A stretch of 64,000 bases of DNA from SIG440 sp045646865 (GTDB taxonomy: Bacteria; Bacillota; Clostridia; Monoglobales; Monoglobaceae): positions 1 through 64,000 of the forward strand of contig JAZRLM010000004.1 of assembly GCA_045646865.1 (NCBI GenBank). Reading direction: 5' to 3'. Below are positions 16,150-25,083 of the stretch, piece after piece; position 1 is the stretch's first letter, and every line of letters starts with the position of its first letter. Made by a program: the position numbers and the translations under genes. Under the pieces are notes generated by a model. It made no database searches. It was given only the letters and a program-made list of their open reading frames with translations, and was not told the origin of the DNA.

Positions 16150-17427
16150 ATGAATATACATATTGTAAAATCAGGTGACACAGTTTCGTCAATCGCACAG
16201 CAATACGGTGTTCCGCAGTTTGTGGTGACAACACTTAATAATCTTGAAGATATTCCCAATCTTGTGGTGGGGCAGGCTATTTTGATACTTACCCCAACAC
16301 AGTATCACACAGTAAATCAGGGAGAGACTGTCTATTCTATCGCACAGCAGTATGGGGTGTCTGTCAACAGAATTTATCGCAACAATCCGATATTAAGAGG
16401 GCAGAATATAGTGTACCCCGGTCAGACACTTGTAATATCCTTTGAGTCAGACAGAACAAGGCGGATTGACGTGAACGGATATGCATATCCCTATATTGAC
16501 ATAAATCTATTGCGGAGTACCCTGCCATATATAAATTATATGACACCTTTTACTTATGGAATAACCAATAGCGGTGGTCTTGTTGACCTTGATGACGAAG
16601 AGCTTATTGCTATTGCTAATGAATATGGAGTAACTCCTTTAATGCATCTTTCAACACTTACCGAGCAGGGAGGTTTCAGTAACGAGCTTGCAAGTATGGT
16701 TCTCAACAATCCTGAAATTCAGGATAGCCTGACAAGCGATATTATAGAAAACATTCAAAACAAAGGTTACGGTGGTCTGGATATTGACTTTGAGTTTGTT
16801 TATCCTCAGGACGCACAATTATATGGTGATTTTATCGGGAAACTTGCGGAAGCATTAAATCCTCTGGGCTATGATGTGGTTGCGGCGCTTGCACCCAAAA
16901 TTTCGGATACACAACGGGGACTTTTGTATGAGGGGCATGACTTTCGGGCAATAGGTTCAAATGCCAATGCGGTGTTACTTATGACTTATGAGTGGGGCTA
17001 TACTTACGGGCCGCCCCTTGCCGTGGCGCCAATCAGAAATGTGCGTCAGGTGGTGGAGTATGCTTTGGGGATAATTCCGCCAGAAAAGATATTCCTAGGA
17101 ATTCCAAACTATGGATATGACTGGACACTTCCTTATGTCAAGGGCGAGTCAAGGGCAGATTCTATATCCAATGTGGAGGCAATACAGATTGCGGCAAGGA
17201 ACGGTGCTGAAATTCAGTATGACGAGGTTTCGCAATCGCCATGGTTCAGATATACCGATAGTGAAGGAAGGGAACACGAGGTCTGGTTTGAAGATGTTCG
17301 CAGTATTCAGCAAAAGTTTAATCTTATAAATGAAAAGAATCTTCGCGGAGCAGGATACTGGAACTTGATGCGACCATTCCAACAGAATTGGTCACTGCTG
17401 GATTATATGTTTGATGTGCAATATTAG
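16150..17427 (+). CDS. LysM-GH18 spore peptidoglycan hydrolase (SleL/YaaH-like)
   Basis: 425 residues. Two N-terminal LysM repeats (residues ~2-47 and ~52-97; HIVKSGDTVSSIAQQYGVP and HTVNQGETVYSIAQQYGVS) bind peptidoglycan. A GH18 (beta/alpha)8 domain follows, with the catalytic motif GLDIDFEF near residue 214, whose final Glu is the acid. No signal peptide is present, as expected for SleL/YaaH proteins made in the mother cell and assembled into the spore coat, where they act as N-acetylglucosaminidases on cortex fragments. RBS GGAGGTGG lies 5-7 bases before the ATG. No clear sigma-A promoter is seen upstream; a mother-cell sigma factor is likely. Confidence 0.9.
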   Translation: MNIHIVKSGDTVSSIAQQYGVPQFVVTTLNNLEDIPNLVVGQAILILTPTQYHTVNQGETVYSIAQQYGVSVNRIYRNNPILRGQNIVYPGQTLVISFESDRTRRIDVNGYAYPYIDINLLRSTLPYINYMTPFTYGITNSGGLVDLDDEELIAIANEYGVTPLMHLSTLTEQGGFSNELASMVLNNPEIQDSLTSDIIENIQNKGYGGLDIDFEFVYPQDAQLYGDFIGKLAEALNPLGYDVVAALAPKISDTQRGLLYEGHDFRAIGSNANAVLLMTYEWGYTYGPPLAVAPIRNVRQVVEYALGIIPPEKIFLGIPNYGYDWTLPYVKGESRADSISNVEAIQIAARNGAEIQYDEVSQSPWFRYTDSEGREHEVWFEDVRSIQQKFNLINEKNLRGAGYWNLMRPFQQNWSLLDYMFDVQY

Positions 17428-17437
17428 CGAGGATGAT

Positions 17438-17536
17438 ATGAAAGAAATAATTGTTTTTGTTTTGGGAGCGATAGCCGGAGGAGGCATATCCGTTGTGCTT
17501 TTTTGTGCAATGAGTATAAATAAATACAACAAATGA
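17438..17536 (+). CDS. 32-residue single-span membrane peptide (DUF3789-like)
   Basis: Encoded 10 bp after the GH18 stop with GAGG upstream and a terminator immediately after its stop. The peptide has a short N-terminus, one hydrophobic helix containing GAIAGGGISVVLFC, and a polar tail INKYNK. This resembles small DUF3789-type Firmicutes peptides; the function is unknown. Its position suggests coexpression with the spore hydrolase. Confidence 0.55.
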   Translation: MKEIIVFVLGAIAGGGISVVLFCAMSINKYNK

Positions 17537-17571
17537 AAAAACACCGTTGGAATTTTCCAACGGTGTTTTTA
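17536..17571. terminator. Bidirectional terminator between the spore hydrolase unit and PFOR
   Basis: Stem AAAACACCGTTGGA/TCCAACGGTGTTTT with T/A tracts on both sides; serves both convergent transcripts. Confidence 0.85.
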
Positions 17572-17586
17572 GTAGTTAATGCAAGA

Positions 17587-20500
17587 TTAGCATTCTGCGT
17601 TCTTCTTGTAGATTTCGTATCTTTCAATAAGGTCTTTTTCGGCCTTGTCGAAGAGCTGAGCTGCAACTTCGGGGAATGCTTTCTTGAGCATGAGATAACG
17701 GTTTTCGCCCTCAAGGAATTCCTTAACTGTGCCTGTTGGCTCTTTTGAGTCAAGGATGAAGGGGTTCTTGCCTTCTTCTTTGAGTGTGGGGTTGTATCTC
17801 CAGAGGTGCCAGTAACCTGTCTGAACAGCCTTCTTTTCTTCAGCGATTGTGTTTGCCATACCTGTCTTGATACCATGGTTGATACAAGGAGCGTATGCAA
17901 TAATCAGTGAAGGACCGGGATAAGCTTCAGCTTCCTTAATAGCCTTAAGAGCCTGATTCATATCAGCACCAAGAGCGATCTGTGCAACATATACATAGCC
18001 GTATGTTGTACCAATCATACCAAGGTCTTTTTTCTTAACCTTCATACCTGATGCAGCAAACTTAGCAACTGCAGCAGTAGGTGTAGCCTTAGATGCCTGA
18101 CCGCCTGTATTTGAGTAAACTTCGGTATCAACAACAAAGATGTTGATGTCTTCGCCTGATGCGATAACGTGGTCAAGACCGCCGTAACCGATATCATAAG
18201 CCCAACCGTCGCCGCCAAATACCCACTGTGATCTCTTAACAAGGAAGTCGGTTCTGTCTGCGATTTCTTTGATTGCAGGGTTAGACATATCAGCATCCTT
18301 GATAAGTGCGATAATGTCCTTTGCAGCAGCCTTAGATGCGTCTGCGTTGTCCTTGCCTTCAATCCAAGCCTTGAATGCGTCAGCAAGTTCAGGCTTAACT
18401 GCGTCCATAACAGAATTCATTCTTGAAACCAAAGTGTTTCTGATCTTCTTGTTAGCCATAACCATACCAAGACCGAATTCAGCGTTATCTTCAAAGAGTG
18501 AGTTAGCCCAAGCGGGACCCTTGCCTTCAGCGTTCTTGCAGTAAGGCATTGAAGGAGCAGAGCCACCCCAGATTGATGTACAACCTGTAGCATTTGCAAC
18601 CATCATTCTGTCACCAAAGAGCTGAGTGATAAGCTTGATGTAAGGTGTTTCACCACAACCTGCACAAGCGCCTGAGAATTCAAGCATAGGTGTTGCAAAC
18701 TGTGAGTTCTTTGTACTCTTTGTGATATCTATCTGATCCTGTTTTGAAGAAACAGTCATAGCGAATTCCCAGTTGGGAGCTTCCTTCTCAACTTCGGCGA
18801 TAGGCTTCATTGTGAGGGCTTTTTCCTTAGCAGGACAAACCTGAGCACAAACGCCACAGCCAAGACAGTCAAGAGGTGATACCTGTATTCTGTATTCCAT
18901 GCCTTGGAAGCCTGTTGCAGCCTTTGTTACAAAGCCTTCGGGTTTCTTTGCAGCTTCGTCAGCGTTCAGAAGAACAGGACGGATCGCAGCATGAGGACAA
19001 ACGAGTGAACACTGGTTACACTGAATACATTTGTCGATATCCCATGAAGGAACAAGAACTGCAACACCGCGCTTTTCGTATCTTGATGTACCTGTTTCAA
19101 AAGTACCGTCTTCGATACCTGCAAATGTGCTAACGGGGAGCTTATTACCAGCCTGTGCGTTAACGGGCTGAACAATGTTCTTGATGAAGTCGGGAACGTT
19201 GTTTGCCTTAACGTTCTTATCAACTGCATCTTTCCAAGCTGCGGGAACTTCAACCTTAACGAGAGCTTCAATAGCGCCGTCAACTGCGTCGCAGTTCATC
19301 TTAACGATTTCGTCACCCTTCTTGCCGTATGTCTTCTTGATAGCGTTCTTGATAAGTTCAACAGCCTTGTCAAAAGGAATAACCTCAGCAAGCTTAAAGA
19401 AAGCACTCTGTGTTACCATGTTAATTCTGTTGGGACCAAGACCAACTTTTACTGCAACGTCAACTGCGTTGATGATGTAGAAGTTGATTTCGTTTTCAGC
19501 AAGATATTTCTTAACGTTTGCAGGAAGATGTTCTTCCAGCTCTTCAGGAGACCATACACAGTTAAGGAGGAATGTACCGCCCTTCTTGAGTCCTTCAAGA
19601 ACGTCGTACTGTGTGAGGTATGCAGGCTTGTGGCAAGCAATGTAGTCAGCTTCATCAAGGAGATATGTTGACTTGATGGGCTGCTTACCAAATCTCAAGT
19701 GAGACATTGTTACGCCGCCTGATTTCTTTGAGTCATAATCAAAGTATGCCTGAGCATAAAGGTCGGTATTGTCACCGATAATCTTGATAGCATCCTTGTT
19801 TGCACCAACAGTACCGTCACTGCCGAAGCCCCAGAACTTACAACGTGTTGTTCCCTCGGGAGCAGCATTGATTTTTTCGGGGAGTTCAAGTGAAAGGTTG
19901 GTAACATCGTCAACGATACCGATAGTAAAGTTGTTCTTGGGAGCGTCTGAATCAAGGTTGTTGTATACTGCCATAATCTGAGTGGGAGTTGTGTCTTTTG
20001 AACCAAGACCGTAACGACCGCCAACAATTTTGGGAGCATTTTCCTTGCCGTAGTAAAGGTTGCAAACGTCAAGGTAAAGGGGCTCGCCAAGTGAACCGGG
20101 TTCCTTTGTTCTGTCAAGAACAGCAATCTTTTCAACTGTTGAAGGAATTACATCAAAGAAGTACTTGGGAGAGAATGGTCTGTAAAGGTGAACCTTAACA
20201 ACACCAACCTTGCCGCCGCGTGCATTGATGTAATCAACTGTTTCTTCGATAGCTTCGCAAACAGAGCCCATAGCAACGATAACCTTTGTTGCGTCGGGAG
20301 CACCGTAGTAGTTGAAGGGCTTGTATTCTCTGCCTGTGATTTTTGAAATATCCTTCATATAGTCAGAAACTATATCAGGGATAGCGTCATAGTATTTGTT
20401 TGCAGCTTCTCTGCCCTGGAAGTAAATGTCTGAGTTCTGAGCTGTACCGCGGAGAACAGGATGTTCAGGGTTGAGAGCGTTATCCTTGAATGCTTTAAGA

Positions 20501-21096
20501 GCATCCCAGTCAAGAAGACCCTTAAGATCTTCGTAATCCATAACTTCAACCTTCTGAATTTCGTGAGAAGTTCTGAAACCGTCGAAGAAGTGGAGGAAGG
20601 GAACTCTACCTTTAATTGAAGCAAGGTGAGCAAGACCTGCAAGGTCCATTGTTTCCTGAACACTACCTGATGCCAGCATAGCAAAACCTGTCTGACGACA
20701 AGCCATAACGTCCTGATGGTCACCAAAGATGTTAAGAGCGTGAGCTGCAAGAGCACGGGCACTTACGTGGAAAACTGTAGGAAGAAGTTCACCTGCAATT
20801 TTGTACATATTGGGGATCATAAGAAGAAGACCCTGTGATGCTGTGAATGTTGTTGTCAAAGCACCTGCCTGGAGTGAACCGTGAACGGCACCTGCAGCAC
20901 CTGCTTCAGACTGCATTTCAACAACGTCAACTGTTTCGCCGAAGATATTCTTCAGACCGTCTGCACTCCACTGGTCAACATTTTCAGCCATGTTTGAAGA
21001 GGGAGTGATAGGATAGATAGCAGCTACTTCTGTAAACGCATAGGCGCAATGTGCAGCAGCGCTGTTACCATCCATGGTTTTCATTTTTTTAGCCAT
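17587..21096 (-). CDS. nifJ: Pyruvate:ferredoxin (flavodoxin) oxidoreductase
   Basis: Cleaves pyruvate with CoA to acetyl-CoA and CO2 and reduces ferredoxin; the central catabolic enzyme of anaerobes. 1169 residues in a single fused chain: domain I near the N-terminus (AAIYPITPSS), a ferredoxin-like insert with CIQCNQCSLVCPHAAI and CLGCGVCAQVCPAKEKAL, the proximal-cluster and TPP region (CAGCGETPY; GDGWAYDIGYGGLDH; DTEVYSNTGGQ). The start at 21096 (MAKKMKTMDGN) has GGAGG nine bases upstream; a 20-residue N-terminal extension read further upstream was rejected. It supplies reduced ferredoxin for NfnAB. Confidence 0.96.
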   Translation of the reverse strand: MAKKMKTMDGNSAAAHCAYAFTEVAAIYPITPSSNMAENVDQWSADGLKNIFGETVDVVEMQSEAGAAGAVHGSLQAGALTTTFTASQGLLLMIPNMYKIAGELLPTVFHVSARALAAHALNIFGDHQDVMACRQTGFAMLASGSVQETMDLAGLAHLASIKGRVPFLHFFDGFRTSHEIQKVEVMDYEDLKGLLDWDALKAFKDNALNPEHPVLRGTAQNSDIYFQGREAANKYYDAIPDIVSDYMKDISKITGREYKPFNYYGAPDATKVIVAMGSVCEAIEETVDYINARGGKVGVVKVHLYRPFSPKYFFDVIPSTVEKIAVLDRTKEPGSLGEPLYLDVCNLYYGKENAPKIVGGRYGLGSKDTTPTQIMAVYNNLDSDAPKNNFTIGIVDDVTNLSLELPEKINAAPEGTTRCKFWGFGSDGTVGANKDAIKIIGDNTDLYAQAYFDYDSKKSGGVTMSHLRFGKQPIKSTYLLDEADYIACHKPAYLTQYDVLEGLKKGGTFLLNCVWSPEELEEHLPANVKKYLAENEINFYIINAVDVAVKVGLGPNRINMVTQSAFFKLAEVIPFDKAVELIKNAIKKTYGKKGDEIVKMNCDAVDGAIEALVKVEVPAAWKDAVDKNVKANNVPDFIKNIVQPVNAQAGNKLPVSTFAGIEDGTFETGTSRYEKRGVAVLVPSWDIDKCIQCNQCSLVCPHAAIRPVLLNADEAAKKPEGFVTKAATGFQGMEYRIQVSPLDCLGCGVCAQVCPAKEKALTMKPIAEVEKEAPNWEFAMTVSSKQDQIDITKSTKNSQFATPMLEFSGACAGCGETPYIKLITQLFGDRMMVANATGCTSIWGGSAPSMPYCKNAEGKGPAWANSLFEDNAEFGLGMVMANKKIRNTLVSRMNSVMDAVKPELADAFKAWIEGKDNADASKAAAKDIIALIKDADMSNPAIKEIADRTDFLVKRSQWVFGGDGWAYDIGYGGLDHVIASGEDINIFVVDTEVYSNTGGQASKATPTAAVAKFAASGMKVKKKDLGMIGTTYGYVYVAQIALGADMNQALKAIKEAEAYPGPSLIIAYAPCINHGIKTGMANTIAEEKKAVQTGYWHLWRYNPTLKEEGKNPFILDSKEPTGTVKEFLEGENRYLMLKKAFPEVAAQLFDKAEKDLIERYEIYKKNAEC

Positions 21097-21171
21097 GAAA
21101 ATAAGCCTCCTTAAAATATATAAATTAATTAATTTTACAAAGCATGTACAACACATAGTCGTACAGCAAAC

Positions 21172-21200
21172 ATTATACCATATATCTTTGCAAAATTCAA
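21172..21200 (-). promoter_or_regulatory. Promoter of the PFOR gene
   Basis: On the minus strand TTGAAT (21195-21200), 17-bp spacer, TATAAT (21172-21177). Confidence 0.75.
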
Positions 21201-21290
21201 ATAAATTTTAAAAAAATTTCAAAAAAAAATAAAATTTCTGTTTTTAACAGAATGTTATTAAAAATCTGTCAAATTTTTGCGTAAAAAGAC

Positions 21291-21324
21291 AAAAAAACAG
21301 CATAGCCAAAAGACTATGCTGTTT
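21291..21324 (-). terminator. Terminator downstream of the duplicated tsf tail
   Basis: Minus-strand stem AAACAGCATAG/CTATGCTGTTT followed by TTTTTTT. It lies just beyond the partial second copy of the tsf 3' end and may be the ancestral tsf terminator. Confidence 0.75.
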
Positions 21325-21340
21325 AAGATTTGTGAAGTTA

Positions 21341-21400
21341 AATATTAGTTGCCAGCCATCTTTGCAACTTCTGCTGCAAAGTCGTCAACTTTCTTTTCGA
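21341..21400 (-). pseudogene. Duplicated 3' end of tsf (fragment)
   Basis: These 60 bases repeat 21567-21626, the true tsf end, with one mismatch that I can see. Read on the minus strand it encodes the EF-Ts C-terminus KKVDDFAAEVAKMAGN followed by TAA. There is no start codon or upstream coding sequence, so it cannot make a protein by itself. Confidence 0.85.
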
Positions 21401-21510
21401 AGCCGTAGCGTTAAGAAAATGTGCCGGTGACACATTTTTAGCGCAGGTTTGCAAAATGCGAGAGCATTTTGGGATAAGGAGAAAACCCGTTAAGGGTTTT
21501 AACTACAGGT
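21401..21510. repeat. Hairpin-rich insertion between the two tsf tails
   Basis: About 110 non-coding bases made almost entirely of short stem-loops: AAAATGTG..CACATTTT (21417-21438 region), GCAAAATGC..GCATTTTG, and AAAACCC..GGGTTTT. No reading frame is credible. It separates tsf plus its terminator from the duplicated tail, which suggests a small mobile or repeat element. Confidence 0.5.
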
Positions 21511-21550
21511 CGAGAAAAGAAAAAGGATGATGGAAGAACCATCACCCTTT
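21511..21550 (-). terminator. Terminator of the rpsB-tsf operon
   Basis: Minus-strand stem AAAGGGTGATGG/CCATCATCCTTT with a TTCTTC loop, followed by TTCTTTTC. It lies about 20 bases past the tsf stop. Confidence 0.75.
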
Positions 21551-21570
21551 ACAAAGATTTTAGATCAATA

Positions 21571-22482
21571 TTAGTTGCCTGCCATCTTTGCAACTTCTGC
21601 TGCAAAGTCGTCAACTTTCTTTTCGAGACCTTCGCCTTTTTCAAGTCTAGCAAACTTAACAACTTCGATATCTGTGCCGATTTCCTTTGCAACATTTGCA
21701 AGGAACTTAGCAACTGTCAGGTCGCCATCCTTAACGTAGGGCTGTTCAACAAGACAGATTTCCTTGAAGAACTTCTGGATACGTCCGATAACCATTTTGT
21801 CAACGATTGCTTCGGGCTTACCTTCGTTAAGAGCCTGAGCCTTAAGGATTTCCTTTTCCTTTTCAACTTCTTCAGCGGGAACTTCGTCGCTCTTAACATA
21901 CTTAGGGCTAACTGCCGCAATCTGCATAGCAACGTCTTTACCTGCTGCCTGGAATGCAGGATCAGCAGCCTTTGATTCGTCACCAAGCTTGAAGTTAACA
22001 AGAACACCAATCTTGCCGCCGCCATGGATGTAAGCAACGTTAACACCTTCGTATCTTTCGAAACGACGGAGGTTCATATTTTCGCCGATTGTAGCGATTT
22101 TTTCTGTAAGAGCTTCGCCAACAGTCTGGTCACCGTAAAGCTTTTCAGCTTTAAGTGCTTCAACGTCTGCAGGATTTGTCTTTGCAATGCATTCAGCAAC
22201 GTCTGCAACGAACTTCTGGAAGTCAGCGTTCTTTGCAACGAAGTCTGTTTCTGTGTTGATTTCAACAACAACACCAACATTGTCAAATACCATTGATGTA
22301 ACAAGACCTTCAGCAGCGATTCTGCCAGCCTTCTTAGCCGCGGTAGCAAGACCCTTTTCTCTGAGAAATTCAACAGCCTTGTCCATGTCGCCGTTTGTTT
22401 CTGTAAGAGCCTTCTTACAGTCCATCATACCACAGTTTGTCATCTCTCTGAGAGTTTTAACATCTTGTGCAGTAAATGCCAT
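21571..22482 (-). CDS. tsf: Translation elongation factor Ts
   Basis: Guanine nucleotide exchange factor for EF-Tu. 303 residues. The N-terminal UBA-like domain and signature (VKTLREMTNCGMMDCKKALTE) are followed by EFTS signature 2 (VVEINTETDFVAKN) and the coiled-coil core. It lies 31 bp downstream of rpsB in the universal rpsB-tsf order. Its last 60 bases are duplicated downstream. Confidence 0.97.
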   Translation of the reverse strand: MAFTAQDVKTLREMTNCGMMDCKKALTETNGDMDKAVEFLREKGLATAAKKAGRIAAEGLVTSMVFDNVGVVVEINTETDFVAKNADFQKFVADVAECIAKTNPADVEALKAEKLYGDQTVGEALTEKIATIGENMNLRRFERYEGVNVAYIHGGGKIGVLVNFKLGDESKAADPAFQAAGKDVAMQIAAVSPKYVKSDEVPAEEVEKEKEILKAQALNEGKPEAIVDKMVIGRIQKFFKEICLVEQPYVKDGDLTVAKFLANVAKEIGTDIEVVKFARLEKGEGLEKKVDDFAAEVAKMAGN

Positions 22483-22513
22483 AATATATTCACTCGCTTT
22501 CTGTAAAATTCAA

Positions 22514-23266
22514 TTATTCTTCGATCATATCAAGAGATACTTCATCTGTTGTGTCTTCAGCATCATTAGCTACTGAAAAATCTTCGCCCTGCTTACCTTC
22601 GAGGATAGCGTTACCGATTGTTGAAACAATAAGTTTTACCGCACGGATAGCATCGTCGTTACCGGGGATGGGGAAGTCAGCTTCTTCAGGGTCACAGTTT
22701 GTATCAACGATAGCGATAACGGGGATACCAAGCTTGTGAGCTTCTGCAATAGCATTCTTTTCTTTTCTGGGGTCAACAACGAACATAGCAGCAGGAAGTT
22801 CTTTCATTTCCTTGATACCGCCAAGGAACTTTTCAAGACGTTCTTCTTCAAGGTTGAGCTTTAAAACTTCCTTCTTGGGAAGAAGTTCCATTGTGCCGTC
22901 TTCGTTCATCTTTTTAAGCTGATAAAGTCTATCGATTCTTCTCTTGATTGTCTTAAAGTTTGTGAGCATACCGCCAAGCCATCTAGCATTAACGTAGAAC
23001 ATACCTGTTCTTTCAGCTTCTTCGCGGATAGCGTCCTGAGCCTGCTTCTTTGTACCTACAAAAAGAACGTTGCCGCCTTCTGCTGCAATATCGCGAACAA
23101 AGTAGTAAGCTTCCTCAATTTTCTTTACAGTTTTCTGAAGATCGATAATATAGATACCGTTTCTTTCTGTAAAGATGTACTCCGCCATTTTAGGATTCCA
23201 ACGGCGTGTCTGGTGTCCGAAATGAACACCTGCTTCAAGCAATTGCTTCATTTGAATTACTCCCAT
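22514..23266 (-). CDS. rpsB: 30S ribosomal protein S2
   Basis: 250 residues. S2 signatures are visible: MKQLLEAGVHFGHQTRRWNP near the N-terminus and PIPGNDDAIRAVKLI near the C-terminus, with a typical acidic tail. The start at 23266 is preceded by GGAGG nine bases upstream. A 20-residue in-frame upstream extension covers the leader RNA and is not S2-like, so it was rejected. Confidence 0.96.
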   Translation of the reverse strand: MGVIQMKQLLEAGVHFGHQTRRWNPKMAEYIFTERNGIYIIDLQKTVKKIEEAYYFVRDIAAEGGNVLFVGTKKQAQDAIREEAERTGMFYVNARWLGGMLTNFKTIKRRIDRLYQLKKMNEDGTMELLPKKEVLKLNLEEERLEKFLGGIKEMKELPAAMFVVDPRKEKNAIAEAHKLGIPVIAIVDTNCDPEEADFPIPGNDDAIRAVKLIVSTIGNAILEGKQGEDFSVANDAEDTTDEVSLDMIEE

Positions 23267-23405
23267 GATTTTACACCTCCAAAGTTTTACACCTCCATCA
23301 TAGTCACCTTGTCCGGGAGCTGTCATGGGTAGTGCAGCACCGCCCGAACAATCATATGATGTGCGTATTTTAATTATTCTGCCGACACCTTTGCAGATGT
23401 CAACT
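23267..23405 (-). promoter_or_regulatory. Structured 5' leader of rpsB-tsf
   Basis: About 138 bases between the promoter and the start codon. An 8-bp stem (TGTTCGGG with CCCGGACA on the minus strand, 23310-23317 and 23343-23350) closes a 25-base loop. Downstream of it GGAGGTGTAAAA occurs twice, 15 bases apart, the second being the ribosome-binding site. Autoregulation by S2 is known in other bacteria; here it is inference. Confidence 0.5.
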
Positions 23406-23410
23406 GATGT

Positions 23411-23439
23411 ATTATACCACCCGTTGCCTCATTTGTCAA
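23411..23439 (-). promoter_or_regulatory. Consensus promoter of rpsB-tsf
   Basis: On the minus strand TTGACA (23434-23439), 17 bp, TATAAT (23411-23416). Both hexamers are perfect, as expected of a ribosomal protein operon. Confidence 0.85.
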
Positions 23440-23493
23440 CAAAAAATTGAGAAAATTTTAACAAAAATTTTTAATTCTACATTATATTATATA

Positions 23494-23522
23494 TTGATTT
23501 TTCAGTATTAGTATGGTATACT
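23494..23522 (+). promoter_or_regulatory. Promoter of the rhamnulokinase gene
   Basis: TTGATT at 23494-23499, 17-bp spacer, TATACT at 23517-23522, 32 bp upstream of the start codon. Confidence 0.7.
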
Positions 23523-23554
23523 TTTATAAATTACATATTAAAGAGGTGTTGGAT

Positions 23555-24994
23555 ATGAAAAGAGTATTAGCGATAGACTTTGGCGCATCAAGCGGCAGAG
23601 CGATTTTAGGTTCATTTGACGGAAAGAAGATTGAACTTACCGAAGTTCACAGATTTGCAAATGACCCCAACTATGAAAACGGAGAACTGCGCTGGAATGC
23701 AGAGGCATTGTTTAACGAAATTAAGACAGGTATAAAAAAGGCTGCTGAAATCTCAGACTTTGACACAATCGCAATTGACACATGGGGTGTTGACTATGGC
23801 GCAATTGACAAAGACGGCAACCTGATGGCAAATCCCTTCAATTACCGTGATTCAAGAACTGATAATATCACCGAAAAGGCATTTAAGATTATTCCCGAAA
23901 AGGAACTTTATGAGCTTACTGGTATTCAGGTAATGAACTTTAACACACTTTTCCAGCTTCTTGCTGAAAAAGATTTGACAAAGATGGATAAATTCCTGTT
24001 TATGCCCGATTTGTTCAGCTATATGCTTACAGGCAAGCAGTATGCTGAAAGCACAATTGCATCAACAAGCCATATGTTTGATCAGAGAAAGTGCGACTGG
24101 AAGTGGGAGGTTATTGACCGTTTCGGTTATCCCCGCAGCATTTTCCCTGAAATTGTTAAAGCAGGTACAGTTGTTGGCACAATGAAGGAAGAACTTGCAA
24201 AAGAGCTTGGAGTTACACCAAAAGAGGTTATTGCAATCGCAGGTCACGATACAGCAAGTGCTGTTGCTGCTGTTCCTTCAAGAGATAAGGACTTTATCTT
24301 TATTTCCTGCGGAACATGGTCACTTTTCGGTACTGTTACAGATGAGCCTGTTATTTCAGAAAAATCCAACCAATATAATATAACAAACGAATACGGTTTT
24401 GGCGGCAAGACAAGATTCCTCCGCAACATCATCGGTTTGTGGCTGATTCAGGAAACAAGACGTCAGTTCAAGCGCGACGGCAAGGATTACAGCTATGGTG
24501 ATATGGAAGAGCTTGCACTTAAATCAGAGCCTTTCAAATATTTCATCGACCCTGATGACCAGAGCTTTGTTGCACCCGGCGATATGCCCGGCAGAATCCG
24601 TGAATTTTGCGAAAAAACCGGTCAGGGAACTCCTGAAACAGATGGTGAGATTATAAGATGTATCTATGAGAGTATTGCTCTTAAATACAGAAATTCATTT
24701 GCTAAGATTGCTGATTGTACAGGAAAAGAATACCACTCAATCCATATGGTTGGCGGCGGTACAAAGGATAAGCTTCTTTGTCAGATGACCGCAAATTCAA
24801 CCGGTGCAAAGGTTATTGCAGGTCCTATCGAGGCAACCGCTCTTGGTAACGTTGCTGTTCAGCTTTACGCAAAGGGTGAAATTTCAGACCTTACAGATGT
24901 AATTATGAACTCTGCTGAAATTACAGAATACACACCTGCAGACGAGGCAGAATGGACAAAAGCATACGAGAGATTTGTTGGAATACTTAACTAA
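23555..24994 (+). CDS. rhaB: Rhamnulokinase (FGGY family carbohydrate kinase)
   Basis: Phosphorylates L-rhamnulose at C1. 479 residues. FGGY actin-like ATPase fold: phosphate-1 motif LAIDFGASSGRAILG at the start, DTWGVDYGAI, the NTLFQLLAE segment typical of RhaB, AGHDTASAVAAVP with the catalytic Asp, and the adenosine motif VGGGTKDKLLCQMTA. The start at 23555 has GAGGTG upstream; a longer frame that begins inside the promoter was rejected. It is convergent with an L-fucose isomerase, so the true substrate could be L-fuculose or both sugars; no rhamnose isomerase or aldolase gene is in the window. Confidence 0.85.
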   Translation: MKRVLAIDFGASSGRAILGSFDGKKIELTEVHRFANDPNYENGELRWNAEALFNEIKTGIKKAAEISDFDTIAIDTWGVDYGAIDKDGNLMANPFNYRDSRTDNITEKAFKIIPEKELYELTGIQVMNFNTLFQLLAEKDLTKMDKFLFMPDLFSYMLTGKQYAESTIASTSHMFDQRKCDWKWEVIDRFGYPRSIFPEIVKAGTVVGTMKEELAKELGVTPKEVIAIAGHDTASAVAAVPSRDKDFIFISCGTWSLFGTVTDEPVISEKSNQYNITNEYGFGGKTRFLRNIIGLWLIQETRRQFKRDGKDYSYGDMEELALKSEPFKYFIDPDDQSFVAPGDMPGRIREFCEKTGQGTPETDGEIIRCIYESIALKYRNSFAKIADCTGKEYHSIHMVGGGTKDKLLCQMTANSTGAKVIAGPIEATALGNVAVQLYAKGEISDLTDVIMNSAEITEYTPADEAEWTKAYERFVGILN

Positions 24995-25003
24995 AAATTA
25001 AAC

Positions 25004-25031
25004 AAAAAGGCCTGCCATAGCAGGCCTTTTT
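25004..25031 (+). terminator. Terminator of rhaB
   Basis: Stem AAAAAGGCCTGC/GCAGGCCTTTTT around CATA. Confidence 0.85.
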
Positions 25032-25040
25032 GTATGACGA

Positions 25041-25072
25041 AAACCCGTCATCAAAACTGATGACGGGTTTTG
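25041..25072 (-). terminator. Terminator of fucI
   Basis: Stem AAAACCCGTCATCA/TGATGACGGGTTTT with an AAAC loop, 12 bases beyond the fucI stop on the minus strand. Confidence 0.8.
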
Positions 25073-25083
25073 TGTAACTGATT

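Noticed and set aside
21236..21252. TTCTGTTTTTAACAGAA palindrome as a Rex site for PFOR
   Set aside because: The half-sites are 3 bp apart, whereas Rex sites (TTGTTAANNNNTTAACAA) have a different spacing and core.
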